Shown: positions 6,497 through 13,800, counted from the stretch's first letter. The stretch: 21,431 nucleotides of DNA from CAYXZR01 sp964470025 (GCA_964470025.1 CAYXZR010000014.1:1-21431), one strand, 5' to 3'. The notes: generated from the letters alone by a model not told the origin. Made by a program: numbers and translations.

Positions 6497-6676
6497 TTAT
6501 GCAGCCTCACCACGATCCAGTCCAGCACCCAGTGCAACACCGATAGCAATACCCACGCCAACCCCAACTGCAATGTTACCCATCGCTACACCAAGCGCCG
6601 CACCAATACCTGCGCCGAGCGCTATACCAACACCAACTTTAGAATTTTTTTTACTTTCGTTTGGTGTGGTACTCAT
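6497..6676 (-). CDS. 59-aa glycine-zipper membrane peptide
   Basis: The ATG at 6676 lies 4 nt after the stop of the DUF1761 gene, so translational coupling is likely; no strong SD is visible. After a polar start (MSTTPNESKKNSK), residues 14-53 alternate Gly, Val, Ala and Ile in a regular pattern (VGVGIALGAGIGAALGV, then AVGVGVGIAIGVALGAG). This is the GxxxG-type glycine-zipper seen in small oligomerising membrane proteins. The end is polar (LDRGEAA). The function is unknown; packing in the cytoplasmic membrane as two helices is inferred. Confidence 0.82.
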   Translation of the reverse strand: MSTTPNESKKNSKVGVGIALGAGIGAALGVAMGNIAVGVGVGIAIGVALGAGLDRGEAA

Positions 6677-6680
6677 GAAT

Positions 6681-7112
6681 CTACTGTAAGTATGTTAGTA
6701 CAAATGCCATTGCCTGATATGCGACAAACGTATTAGCAGCATTTAACCAAAACAATTTCCATGACTTACCTTCCCACAATACACTGTTAAGTTGCGTAGT
6801 TGCCACAAAACCAAGCCACACCCAGAACCCTAAGTTAAACGCAAACATCGCCTCACTCATTGAGCTACCAAAAAACTGTGCCCACACAAACTCTTCATTA
6901 GCAAGCACCATAGACATAACAAGTGCGCTAATAAATCCGCCAATAATTGCTTGGATTGGTGTCAGTGGCATTTTTTTCATTGCCTCATCAGTAAAACCCA
7001 TGAGTGCTTTCCACTTCGCACCAAACAGCGGGCCATACCACAGCATACCAATAAACATGTACGCGACTGCGGCAAGCACCACCGCTAAAAAATTAATAGT
7101 TATTTCTGGCAT
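6681..7112 (-). CDS. DUF1761-family membrane protein, 143 aa
   Basis: Four hydrophobic segments occupy roughly residues 7-25, 52-72, 88-106 and 122-142. The conserved WYGPLFGAKW segment after the first one (residues 25-34), a second LGFWVWLGF stretch and an NxxLWEGKSW pattern are typical of DUF1761. This is a small integral membrane family of unknown function, and the length fits it. The start is at the ATG at 7112 with no SD; a TAGTAT 7 nt upstream could be a -10, without a recognisable -35. The glycine-zipper gene follows at once, so these two form an operon. Confidence 0.93.
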   Translation of the reverse strand: MPEITINFLAVVLAAVAYMFIGMLWYGPLFGAKWKALMGFTDEAMKKMPLTPIQAIIGGFISALVMSMVLANEEFVWAQFFGSSMSEAMFAFNLGFWVWLGFVATTQLNSVLWEGKSWKLFWLNAANTFVAYQAMAFVLTYLQ

Positions 7113-7150
7113 ATTGTATATACTAAATAATTAACAATAATATAAACAGA

Positions 7151-8683
7151 CTATTCTAATACTCCCGGTCCTGCCGGATTGTAGCCATTGCGAACCTCTT
7201 CACCATCATAGTATCCATCTTCATCCGTGTCTGGATTTTCTGGATCAGAACCATACCGCTGCTCAAAGCTCAATGGCAACCCATCAACATCACTATCAAC
7301 ACAAAATTCTAATGGATTAGTTTGTTCAATAACTCCGACTTCTGATGGCACTCCTCCAGGAATCAAAAACCCTCCAGGATACTCCACCACAAAATTTCCT
7401 TCGCTACACAAATAATAACGCCAGTTATTATTTTCAAAACGATTAATATACTGCACACCAGTCTGTCCACCGCAACTCGCTACATCATTACCAAATCCTC
7501 CACTACCCAAACAAGTTGCATGCACGCCAAGAATATTTCCACCAATTGGCGGGAAAGGATATTGTAGATGCTCTTCAAAATACAATTCTAAAGCAGCTTG
7601 CAATGCTCGTAGGTTTTGATCCTCAGGCTGAGTAAGTACCGCTGTATCGCCAAACTGCCCAAAACCCAAGTTTGCGTTAATTGCTGCAAACGCTTCTTCA
7701 ATACTAATAGCACGCTGAGGCAGTGCAATGCTAACATCAGAATTAGCATCACGCAGCTCTGCAATAATACTAGATCGTGCCGCATAGTCTGGATGCTGTG
7801 CGATAATTTCAGCTGCAACACGAACTGGTAAGTATGTATCTTGATCGATCCAAAGCTCAAAAGCACCAGTAGTGCTAATAAGATCTTCAAGCATGGTAAC
7901 TAGTGGCGTATTACTGTTTGTAATCCGTTGATTCCACTCAGCTAAAAATAAATCAAAAACTTCTTCATCAAGTGAACCTTTCAAATAAAATGTATCGACA
8001 TCACCAACTACTGCATCATACAAACGCTCCCAATCAATAAACGGATGCTCTCGATATACCTCAGCAAAGAGGCTCATAGCTTGCTCTTGCTGCACTTCAT
8101 CTTGCTGGTTCAATGTAACGCCATACTGCTCAGCAAACTCTGAGACGCTCAAAGAAATCCACTGATTAGAAATAGTGCGCAAATCAAACAATGGTGTACG
8201 AAATACTTCGCCCAATCGAAGATACACTTGCTCCTGGTCAACCGTGATAAACTCCATGTCTAACACTTGCGAATCCAGGCTTAACAATTCCACTAGTTCA
8301 CTGGGTAATGTCAACGAAACCTCAGAATGCGTAACCGACTCGTTGAATGTCGAAACCATCGCCAGCTCAACATCAGCAGAAAAAGGAAATGCAGCCTCTC
8401 CACTCAAAAATGCTTCAGTGCTTGGTTGTAGCGAAAAATCACTTTGCAGCGCCAATGTACCTGAATCAACCTCTTGCAAAGCAGTAATCGAACGAGAAAA
8501 AATATTCTGAGGAGAAAGTATAAATCGATTATAAATAAATTGCCCAATAAAAAACAATACAATACCGATCAATAAAATAATTGCAAACCAGCCAGCCGAA
8601 CTTAAAGAGCCAGTTGTCTGCACCTTAGTAGCAGAAGATGATCGAGATGAATCAAAAATTGGTTGTTGAAACTGATCTGACAT
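7151..8683 (-). CDS. anchored surface protein with TSP3-like calcium-binding repeats, 510 aa
   Basis: A cytoplasmic Ser-rich N terminus (about 28 residues) is followed by one membrane helix (about 30-54, AGWFAIILLIGIVLFFIGQF), so the rest is probably outside. Residues about 60-340 form a large all-purpose extracellular region with no recognised family. Residues about 360-385 (LRALQAALELYFEEHLQYP) resemble the helix-then-YP segment of type II pseudopilin-like proteins, next to a two-Cys loop (ATCLGSGG...ASCGG). The C terminus (about 463-503) has Asp-rich repeats, DSDVDGLPLSFEQRYGSDP and DTDEDGYYDGEEVRNG, of the thrombospondin-type-3/calcium-binding kind. It starts at the ATG at 8683, 9 nt after an extended -10, with no SD. 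Confidence 0.9.
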   Translation of the reverse strand: MSDQFQQPIFDSSRSSSATKVQTTGSLSSAGWFAIILLIGIVLFFIGQFIYNRFILSPQNIFSRSITALQEVDSGTLALQSDFSLQPSTEAFLSGEAAFPFSADVELAMVSTFNESVTHSEVSLTLPSELVELLSLDSQVLDMEFITVDQEQVYLRLGEVFRTPLFDLRTISNQWISLSVSEFAEQYGVTLNQQDEVQQEQAMSLFAEVYREHPFIDWERLYDAVVGDVDTFYLKGSLDEEVFDLFLAEWNQRITNSNTPLVTMLEDLISTTGAFELWIDQDTYLPVRVAAEIIAQHPDYAARSSIIAELRDANSDVSIALPQRAISIEEAFAAINANLGFGQFGDTAVLTQPEDQNLRALQAALELYFEEHLQYPFPPIGGNILGVHATCLGSGGFGNDVASCGGQTGVQYINRFENNNWRYYLCSEGNFVVEYPGGFLIPGGVPSEVGVIEQTNPLEFCVDSDVDGLPLSFEQRYGSDPENPDTDEDGYYDGEEVRNGYNPAGPGVLE

Positions 8684-8692
8684 AGTGCTTAC

Positions 8693-8701
8693 AGTATATC
8701 A
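8693..8701 (-). promoter_or_regulatory. extended -10 for the 510-aa gene, leaderless
   Basis: Minus-strand TGATATACT (TGN plus TATACT) ends 9 nt before the ATG. The predicted transcript would start 2-3 nt before the codon. No good -35 is visible. Confidence 0.6.
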
Positions 8702-8710
8702 CAGAGTATC

Positions 8711-8736
8711 AAAAAATCTCAGTATAAACTGAGATT
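8711..8736 (-). terminator. terminator of tRNA-Leu(UAG)
   Basis: On the minus strand, AATCTCAGT/ACTGAGATT (9 bp, loop TTAT) with TTTT after it, directly following the tRNA 3' end. Confidence 0.92.
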
Positions 8737-8739
8737 CTC

Positions 8740-8824
8740 TGGTGGGCGAGGAGAGACTCGAACTCTCACGCCTTGCGGCACTTGGTCCTAAGCCAAGCGT
8801 GTATACCAATTTCACCACTCGCCC
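8740..8824 (-). tRNA. tRNA-Leu (anticodon UAG)
   Basis: The minus strand folds as a class II tRNA: acceptor GGGCGAG/CTCGCCC, anticodon stem CTTGG with loop CTTAGGA (anticodon TAG), a variable arm (GTGCCGCAAGGCGT), and T-loop GTTCGAGTC. The discriminator is A. The CCA end is encoded at 8740-8742. The codon read is CUA (and probably other CUN). Confidence 0.97.
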
Positions 8825-8854
8825 ATATACATATATATTGTAAATCTGACTCTT

Positions 8855-8882
8855 ATAATACTAATTTACGACAAATTGTCAA
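8855..8882 (-). promoter_or_regulatory. promoter of tRNA-Leu(UAG)
   Basis: Minus strand TTGACA (8882-8877), 16-bp spacer, TATTAT (8860-8855). Its -35 lies in a perfect 20-bp palindrome (8876-8895) that also holds the -35 of the opposite promoter. Confidence 0.78.
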
Positions 8883-8888
8883 TATATA

Positions 8889-8917
8889 TTGACAAAACCC
8901 AATAGAAACACTACTAT
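8889..8917 (+). promoter_or_regulatory. promoter of the 8923-9021 RNA
   Basis: TTGACA (8889-8894), 17-bp spacer, TACTAT (8912-8917; 4/6). It is back-to-back with the tRNA-Leu promoter, the two -35 boxes forming a palindrome. Confidence 0.7.
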
Positions 8918-8922
8918 ACGAA

Positions 8923-9021
8923 ATGAGCACAAGGCTCAACATAGCGCGGAACGGCTTTATTGCCGTTTCGTTTTCATTTATCCATAATCAGCAAGCGCAG
9001 GCTATATGCCGCGCTTTTTTT
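8923..9021 (+). ncRNA. candidate ~100-nt structured RNA (sRNA or attenuator leader)
   Basis: A predicted transcript from promoter to terminator with no credible ORF. It holds three successive hairpins: TGAGC/GCTCA (8924-8938), a 9-bp stem with GGAACGGC/GCCGTTTC (8947-8970), and the terminator stem. AGCGCGG at 8943-8949 is also perfectly complementary to CCGCGCT at 9009-9015 in the terminator, so an antiterminator fold is possible. It may be an independent sRNA, or a regulated leader for the surface-protein gene starting at 9147. No known RNA family is recognised; it lacks the SRP or tmRNA cores. Confidence 0.6.
8993..9021 (+). terminator. strong intrinsic terminator
   Basis: AAGCGC and GGC pair with GCC and GCGCTT (one bulged A, loop TATAT), then seven T. 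It ends the candidate RNA. Confidence 0.88.
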
Positions 9022-9048
9022 ATTGAGAAACCATGCCGCAAGCACGAG

Positions 9049-9132
9049 CGACTTTTTGCCATACAAAGTAAATCAAAAAAGTCGGTCAGTGAGCTAGTTT
9101 TTGCTACTTTTTTCAAAAAGTAGAATTAAATA
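9049..9132. repeat. paired hairpins with repeat copy 2
   Basis: CGACTTTTT/AAAAAGTCG (9049-9084) and CTACTTTTTTCAAAAAGTAG (9104-9123) followed by AATTAAATA. The second matches the repeat at 3409-3435. The interval 8825-9146 holds only the two promoters, the candidate RNA and these hairpins; no protein gene is supported there. Confidence 0.5.
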
Positions 9133-9146
9133 ACTAAATAAAAGAT

Positions 9147-11045
9147 ATGTTGAAATATATATTACCATTAATCATACTTCTCCCCCTCCCTACCTTTGCT
9201 CAATCAGTCATAATAAACGAAATTGCCTGGATGGGTACTGCTACCTCAGGTAACGATGAGTGGATTGAGCTATACAACACTACGTCAGAAGAAGTTGATA
9301 TAACCGAATGGCAGCTTAAAGCAACAGATGGATCACCCACAATTACTCTAGAGGGAACAATCGCTGGACAATCATTCTTCATACTAGAACGCACAGATGA
9401 CCAAACACTCCCAAACGTAAACGCCAGTCAAATATATAGTGGCTCGTTGAGCAACAGCGGAGAAACACTGCAACTAATCAATGCTGATGGAGCAGTAATT
9501 GATCAAATCAATGCAGATGATGGCTGGCCTGGTGGCGACAATACCACGAAGCAAACACTCGAAAGAGATCAAGAAACCTGGCACACAAGCATCGACAACG
9601 GAGGCACACCCAATCAAACCAATAGTTCGGGAAAAACAGAAAAAAACGGTGAAGAAGATGACAGTGAAACTGATAACTCAAAAGAAACAAAAAACAATGA
9701 GACATCGCATGCTACACAATACGAAGCTGCTACAAAAAATGACATTACAATAAATGAAGTTCTTACTAATCCAATTATCAACAGTGATACTATAGAGTTT
9801 ATCGAGATAAAAAACATGACTCAAGAAAGACTCACACTTACTGACTACTACATCACGACCAGTCGAGACCAGCGCTACACACTTCCGGAAACAACTATAC
9901 GACCAACTGGCCTACTTATACTCGAGCGCTCACTAACTAACCTTGCCCTCGATAATCAATCAGAAAAAATATCACTATACTCACCTCAAGACAAACTAAT
10001 TGACACACTAACAATCAAAAACTCCATAGCCGGTAAAAGCTACCAGCAAGATGCTGAAGGAAAATACCATTGGGAGCATCCATCGCCTCGACAAGAAAAC
10101 ATAATCACCCAACTAGAACTACCGGTAATTGATATCGACGTACCAACGACTGCTGCTCTTGGTGAACTACTGCACGTAAGCGCCACTGATTCGTTTGACC
10201 CCAACAACCACGAGCTGTCATTTGAGTGGCAATTTGGTGATGGCAGGAAATCAAACGACCCATCTCCATGGCAAGTATATTTATCAGAAGGAGAATTTGA
10301 AATAACCCTAACCGCAAGCAACACAAAGCATAGCTCTACCACCTCTAGAAGTATTACGATTAAAGATCCCACACCAAAAGTCACAAAACAAGAAACCACA
10401 ACAAGCACAGCTACCAGTACCAACAACACCGCACCACACATACTTGGCGCACAATATGAACCAACAAATATTATAATTTCAGAATTTCTACCCAACCCAA
10501 AAGGATCTGACAGCGACGACGAATTTATTGAATTATTTAATAATTCAAACCAGGTTATCGATATTGCACAATGGCAACTAGATGACATTCCAAACGGTAG
10601 CAAAGCATACACATTCCCCACACCAACTATTCTTCAACCATTCTCATACACTGCGTTCTTTCGAGAACAAACTAACGTTGCACTTAACAATTCTAGTGAC
10701 GAAATAATACTCATCACTCCAGACGGCACTGTAATTGATAGTGCGTCATACAGTAGTTCAAAGGAAGACATGAGCTATATCAGAGATGAACAAGGTGGCT
10801 GGCAACAAAGCAGCACACCCACTCCAAACGAATTAAACAGTGCCAACCAACCAGAAGCAGAAAAAAATGAAGTGGCTCCAACAAACACTATTAACACACC
10901 ATCTATTCAATCACCAGAGCCATTAACAACAAAAGAAAATAAAAAAATCCCATACAAAACAATTCTGATCCTAGGAGCACTCTCTACGCTTGCAATCATT
11001 GGCAATATGCAACAAAAAAAGAAATTCACCAAACCAAAAAAATAG
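9147..11045 (+). CDS. lamin-tail/PKD surface protein, 632 aa
   Basis: Secreted, membrane-anchored multidomain protein. The signal peptide is residues 1-18 (MLKYILPLIILLPLPTFA). Three lamin-tail-domain (LTD) repeats follow: about 20-150 (VIINEIAWMGT...DEWIELYN), 198-320 (ITINEVLTNP...EFIEIKN) and 438-565 (IIISEFLPNPKGSDSDDEFIELF). A PKD-type Ig-like domain (FEWQFGDGR) sits at about 325-405. Low-complexity Ser/Thr/Asn/Glu linkers separate them. A hydrophobic anchor (about 602-620, KTILILGALSTLAIIGN) and Lys-rich tail lie at the end. LTD/PKD arrays are frequent in candidate-phyla surface proteins and are thought to mediate adhesion or envelope structure; a host- or matrix-binding role is inference. 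No SD precedes the ATG. The region is highly Asn/Thr-rich. Confidence 0.94.
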   Translation: MLKYILPLIILLPLPTFAQSVIINEIAWMGTATSGNDEWIELYNTTSEEVDITEWQLKATDGSPTITLEGTIAGQSFFILERTDDQTLPNVNASQIYSGSLSNSGETLQLINADGAVIDQINADDGWPGGDNTTKQTLERDQETWHTSIDNGGTPNQTNSSGKTEKNGEEDDSETDNSKETKNNETSHATQYEAATKNDITINEVLTNPIINSDTIEFIEIKNMTQERLTLTDYYITTSRDQRYTLPETTIRPTGLLILERSLTNLALDNQSEKISLYSPQDKLIDTLTIKNSIAGKSYQQDAEGKYHWEHPSPRQENIITQLELPVIDIDVPTTAALGELLHVSATDSFDPNNHELSFEWQFGDGRKSNDPSPWQVYLSEGEFEITLTASNTKHSSTTSRSITIKDPTPKVTKQETTTSTATSTNNTAPHILGAQYEPTNIIISEFLPNPKGSDSDDEFIELFNNSNQVIDIAQWQLDDIPNGSKAYTFPTPTILQPFSYTAFFREQTNVALNNSSDEIILITPDGTVIDSASYSSSKEDMSYIRDEQGGWQQSSTPTPNELNSANQPEAEKNEVAPTNTINTPSIQSPEPLTTKENKKIPYKTILILGALSTLAIIGNMQQKKKFTKPKK

Positions 11046-11071
11046 TCAGCTATAAAAACGCATGCTATACT
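11043..11071 (+). promoter_or_regulatory. extended -10 promoter for the 53-aa gene, leaderless
   Basis: TGCTATACT (TGN plus TATACT, -10 at 11066-11071) with TAGTCA (11043-11048) at 17 bp. The -10 ends 6 nt before the ATG, so the transcript should begin at the start codon. Confidence 0.6.
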
Positions 11072-11077
11072 ACATGC

Positions 11078-11239
11078 ATGATTAAATTTAGAGATGCATT
11101 TAGTAAAACAGACTGGATCAAAATAGGTATTTTGGTCGTAGTTGCTGCTGGCAGTTGGATTGTAGTCTATGATCAATTCAAAGAACCAATCGTACCATCG
11201 GAGTGGTATGAAAATCCAGAGTTTCAACTCGAAATTTAA
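11078..11239 (+). CDS. 53-aa single-pass membrane protein
   Basis: The product (MIKFRDAFSKTDWIKIG...) has one hydrophobic segment at about residues 15-31 (KIGILVVVAAGSWIVVY) and a polar, acidic tail (EWYENPEFQLEI). There is no signal-peptidase pattern, so it is probably an N-in membrane protein. It starts at the ATG at 11078 directly after an extended -10 box. Its TAA overlaps the TAA of the convergent umuC gene (11236-11239), leaving no terminator between. The size, start signals and reading frame continuity support a real gene. No family recognised. Confidence 0.7.
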   Translation: MIKFRDAFSKTDWIKIGILVVVAAGSWIVVYDQFKEPIVPSEWYENPEFQLEI

Positions 11240-12498
11240 ACCAAAATCTTAGGCAAGCTATCCCACTGAGTAGTTGAAACTGGTGATACACGCGCTCGTC
11301 GCTGTTTCCACTTTCCACCAATACCCTCTGCTCCACTCATAATAGCTCCCCGACCAAACTTTTGGTTAATCACATCACAAGCCCGCATCACATACTGATG
11401 GGCACGATCGACAACTGGCTGACTAAACAAATCAAACTGTAAGCTAGACTCATCAAATAAGCCGGAAAAAATAACACCGGCTTTTTTGTATCCATATTCA
11501 CCACGATAAATAGAGGCAAGCCCCCTATGTGCTGCAGCGATTAAATCAGGAGTGTAACTCGTCGGCCGCTCAAGTACGATACGAGCACTATTTCGATATC
11601 GATCACCAGCCGAGTGTCCCGTAGAAATAAAAACATCAACTGCAGTAACCGCCGACCCCTGACGTCGAGCCTTTGCCGTAGCAATCGTCACAAAATGCGC
11701 GATTGCCTTTTCTAACTCTGACAACTCATGCACTGCTTGTGGAAACGATCGAGATGAAAGTATCGTTTTGCGAGCAGATGTTTTTTTACGTAACCCATTT
11801 GAAGGTTGTCCATGAAACTCATACCACATATGCTCACCAATCACACCCATTCGTTTTCGCAGCCATAATCGATCAAGCGATTTAAAATCATACGCACTAA
11901 CCAATCCCATTTCTTTAAACTGTCGAGCATATGCACGACCAATTCCCCAGACATCTTCAATCGGCAGCCCCTGAAGCAACACATCGTCAGCACAAGTACC
12001 ACTGAGATGTAAAACACCCTTACACTCTTTTGACTTCTTAGCAATTTCATTAGCAGCTTTCGCAAGTGTCTTAGTTGGCGCAGCACCAACTGTCACAGGC
12101 AAGCCAATCCATTGACCAATTTGCTGCACGATCTCTCGACAGTACTCTACAATATCATCCGGCCGAGAAAACGCTACACCAATAAACGCCTCATCAATAG
12201 AGTATGGCTCAACACTAGCCGAAATACTTCGTAGCACGCTAAACATTCGCTGAGACATATCAGCGTATAAAGAAAAATTACTAGAAAACACTTCGATACC
12301 ATGCTGGCTAACGAGGTGTTTAAATTTAAAATACGGCTCCCCCATTGCCACGCCGAGCTGCTTTACTTCATTCGAACGCGCAACCGCACAACCATCGTTG
12401 TTCGAAAGCACAACAACTGGAACGTTGCGTAAGTCAGGACGAAATACCCGCTCACAAGACACAAAAAAATTATTACAATCAACTAATGCGAATTGCAT
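11236..12498 (-). CDS. umuC: error-prone DNA polymerase V catalytic subunit UmuC, 420 aa
   Basis: Y-family translesion polymerase. The start chosen is the ATG at 12498 (MQFALVDCNNFFVSCE), 2 nt after the umuD stop, and the length matches E. coli UmuC (422 aa). Catalytic carboxylates are present: Asp7 in the first motif and Asp102-Glu103 in YSIDEAF. A steric-gate region (NNFFVSCE), the LPIEDVWGIGR helix-hairpin-helix, and the little-finger ending follow. A beta-clamp binding motif QFDLF lies at about 354-358. It copies damaged templates with UmuD' in the cytoplasm. The gene is the second in umuDC. Everything needed for activity appears intact. Confidence 0.97.
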   Translation of the reverse strand: MQFALVDCNNFFVSCERVFRPDLRNVPVVVLSNNDGCAVARSNEVKQLGVAMGEPYFKFKHLVSQHGIEVFSSNFSLYADMSQRMFSVLRSISASVEPYSIDEAFIGVAFSRPDDIVEYCREIVQQIGQWIGLPVTVGAAPTKTLAKAANEIAKKSKECKGVLHLSGTCADDVLLQGLPIEDVWGIGRAYARQFKEMGLVSAYDFKSLDRLWLRKRMGVIGEHMWYEFHGQPSNGLRKKTSARKTILSSRSFPQAVHELSELEKAIAHFVTIATAKARRQGSAVTAVDVFISTGHSAGDRYRNSARIVLERPTSYTPDLIAAAHRGLASIYRGEYGYKKAGVIFSGLFDESSLQFDLFSQPVVDRAHQYVMRACDVINQKFGRGAIMSGAEGIGGKWKQRRARVSPVSTTQWDSLPKILV

Positions 12499-12500
12499 AT

Positions 12501-12827
12501 TTATACAAATTGATGAATCGTTGCCGTAATCACACCCCACACTTCACCATCAACATCACGCGAAACAGCTTGTTGAATCTTTAGCTCACCATCAACTACT
12601 ACCACCATAAAACAGTTGCGCGTAACCGCACAGCTACGATCCACTACTAAAATATCGCCATCAAAAATACCGTGGTCATTCCAAGTATCACCAGATACTC
12701 TGAGAAAAAAAGTCGCCGCCGGACGAGGCACAAGCAACTGATGCAAATCAAGTGATCGCTCAGCAAAGTCATCAGCAGCTGATGCAAATGCTGTTTTGGG
12801 TTGAGATATTTCAAAATCACGAGTCAT
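12501..12827 (-). CDS. umuD: UmuD-like polymerase V subunit without protease residues, 108 aa
   Basis: The middle matches UmuD: ERSLDLHQLLVPRPAATFFL, then RVSGDTWNDHGIFDGDILVVD, then a C-terminal GVITATI. In UmuD/LexA (S24) the GDSM Ser and a downstream Lys do the self-cleavage. Here the motif is GDTW (Thr48) and the Lys position aligns with Gln85 (DGELKIQQ), with a nearby Lys83. The N-terminal arm is short, beginning near where processed UmuD' would start, and about 14 residues before the C terminus are missing. It is therefore probably a constitutive UmuD'-like partner for the adjacent UmuC. Start at the ATG at 12827, no SD. Confidence 0.9.
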   Translation of the reverse strand: MTRDFEISQPKTAFASAADDFAERSLDLHQLLVPRPAATFFLRVSGDTWNDHGIFDGDILVVDRSCAVTRNCFMVVVVDGELKIQQAVSRDVDGEVWGVITATIHQFV

Positions 12828-12836
12828 ACTAAAATA

Positions 12837-12865
12837 ATAATACCGAACAAAAACCGAACAGTCAA
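12837..12865 (-). promoter_or_regulatory. umuDC promoter, leaderless
   Basis: Minus strand TTGACT (12865-12860), 17-bp spacer, TATTAT (12842-12837). The -10 ends 9 nt before the umuD ATG, so the leader would be only a few bases. Confidence 0.78.
12845..12859 (-). promoter_or_regulatory. GTTC-N7-GTTC motif, candidate SOS box
   Basis: The umuDC promoter spacer holds two GTTC direct repeats exactly 7 bp apart. This is the LexA operator form of Alphaproteobacteria (GTTC N7 GTTC), not the palindrome of Gram-positives or E. coli. Placement between -35 and -10 would let a LexA-like repressor block transcription. No repressor gene is in the window. Confidence 0.6.
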
Positions 12866-12937
12866 GAACTTTCTTTACAGACCATTAAATCATTGCTAAT
12901 CTGGCCACACGTTCATTTAAAATACGGAGATACGGTT

Positions 12938-13735
12938 ATGCTCCCTACAGCCCTCCTCTCCCAAAAAGAGGAAAAAGTTGCTATGCAACTTCAATTATCG
13001 ATGTTTTTAATACTCATGCAACAATTTGCACATTCGCAAATTGCACGCATGATCAAGTACAACCGAGACCATAGCTTCAACACCGCAATACTCTCGCAGC
13101 AACTTGCCGGGTGGTTCGAATTCACCGCTGAAGACATCACTCACTTCAAGAGACACTTTCTTCTCGACGAAACGCAGTGCTCTGTTTTGTTTGATCGTCA
13201 AGGAGCGCAAGGACAGACAACATATCGCGCAACACAACTATGCACGAGCTTCTTCCATCTACTTGCCTTACTGCATGACTGCGGAAAACCAAACGACCCA
13301 AAACTACAAGCGATATATCGTCAAACTGATGGATTAACTGCGGACCAACACGAAACACAAACTCGACACGTGCACTTCTCAGTTAAAGCAATCCTTGCTC
13401 GCTCTCAAGAGGATGACGTCAAAGCGACAAACTGGGAAAAACTAGTACAGCTATTAGTACTCGCGGCACAAGACCACCATGAAGCATATGATGGCAGTGG
13501 CTATCCGAGTAAAAAGCGTTCAACTGAAATCTCCTGGCCCGGTCGCTGGATGAAAGTAATTGACTACTACGAAGCCAGAACCGGAAAACGTCCATACCAA
13601 ATAAACCCACCGAGCCCTGAAGATGTCATTGGAATCATGAATAGCTCAGCACAAGCTACATTTGATCCACGCATGCTTCTTCACCTCACCACCTGCTTCC
13701 GTAATGAAGAAAGGAAAGCTCTTTTTATCAACTAA
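12938..13735 (+). CDS. HD-GYP domain phosphodiesterase-like protein, 265 aa
   Basis: The start chosen is the ATG at 12938, with GGAG about 10 nt upstream; a TTG at 12893 would add 15 residues. The C-terminal two thirds is a full HD-GYP catalytic core: HSFNTAILSQQLA, then ALLHDCGK (HD at about 113-114), DGLTADQHETQTRH, DHHEAYDGSGYP (about 178-190), IDYYEARTGKRPY (about 209-220), and a TFDPRML end. HD-GYP enzymes hydrolyse cyclic di-GMP or related dinucleotides using bound metal. The N-terminal 80 residues are helical and unassigned. It is divergent from umuDC with the SOS-like box between, so shared control is possible. A terminator follows. Confidence 0.92.
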   Translation: MLPTALLSQKEEKVAMQLQLSMFLILMQQFAHSQIARMIKYNRDHSFNTAILSQQLAGWFEFTAEDITHFKRHFLLDETQCSVLFDRQGAQGQTTYRATQLCTSFFHLLALLHDCGKPNDPKLQAIYRQTDGLTADQHETQTRHVHFSVKAILARSQEDDVKATNWEKLVQLLVLAAQDHHEAYDGSGYPSKKRSTEISWPGRWMKVIDYYEARTGKRPYQINPPSPEDVIGIMNSSAQATFDPRMLLHLTTCFRNEERKALFIN

Positions 13736-13762
13736 TCCCAGACACATTGTTTGGGATTTTTT
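13734..13762 (+). terminator. terminator of the HD-GYP gene
   Basis: AATCCCA/TGGGATT with an 11-nt loop, then TTTTTT. The stem begins inside the stop codon. Confidence 0.75.
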
Positions 13763-13768
13763 ACAATC

Positions 13769-13794
13769 AAAAAACCAGCGCATAAACGCTGATT
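13769..13794 (-). terminator. terminator of tRNA-Leu(UAA)
   Basis: On the minus strand, AATCAGCG/CGCTGGTT (8 bp with one G-U, loop TTTATG), then TTTT. Confidence 0.85.
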
Positions 13795-13800
13795 CTCTGA

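Noticed and set aside
6416..6736. 106-aa plus-strand ORF
   Set aside because: Antisense to the glycine-zipper gene and terminator; composition is erratic.
8944..8970. Signal recognition particle RNA
   Set aside because: The conserved GGAA/GCAG SRP core is not present in the candidate RNA.
8923..9123. 66-aa ORF in the intergenic region
   Set aside because: It runs through a strong terminator and hairpin repeats; the RNA features explain the sequence better.
10040..10621. 193-aa minus-strand ORF
   Set aside because: Antisense to the 632-aa LTD/PKD gene, which has clear domains.
12893..12937. TTG-initiated 15-residue extension of the HD-GYP protein
   Set aside because: The ATG at 12938 has an SD and the extension adds no domain; kept as an alternative only.
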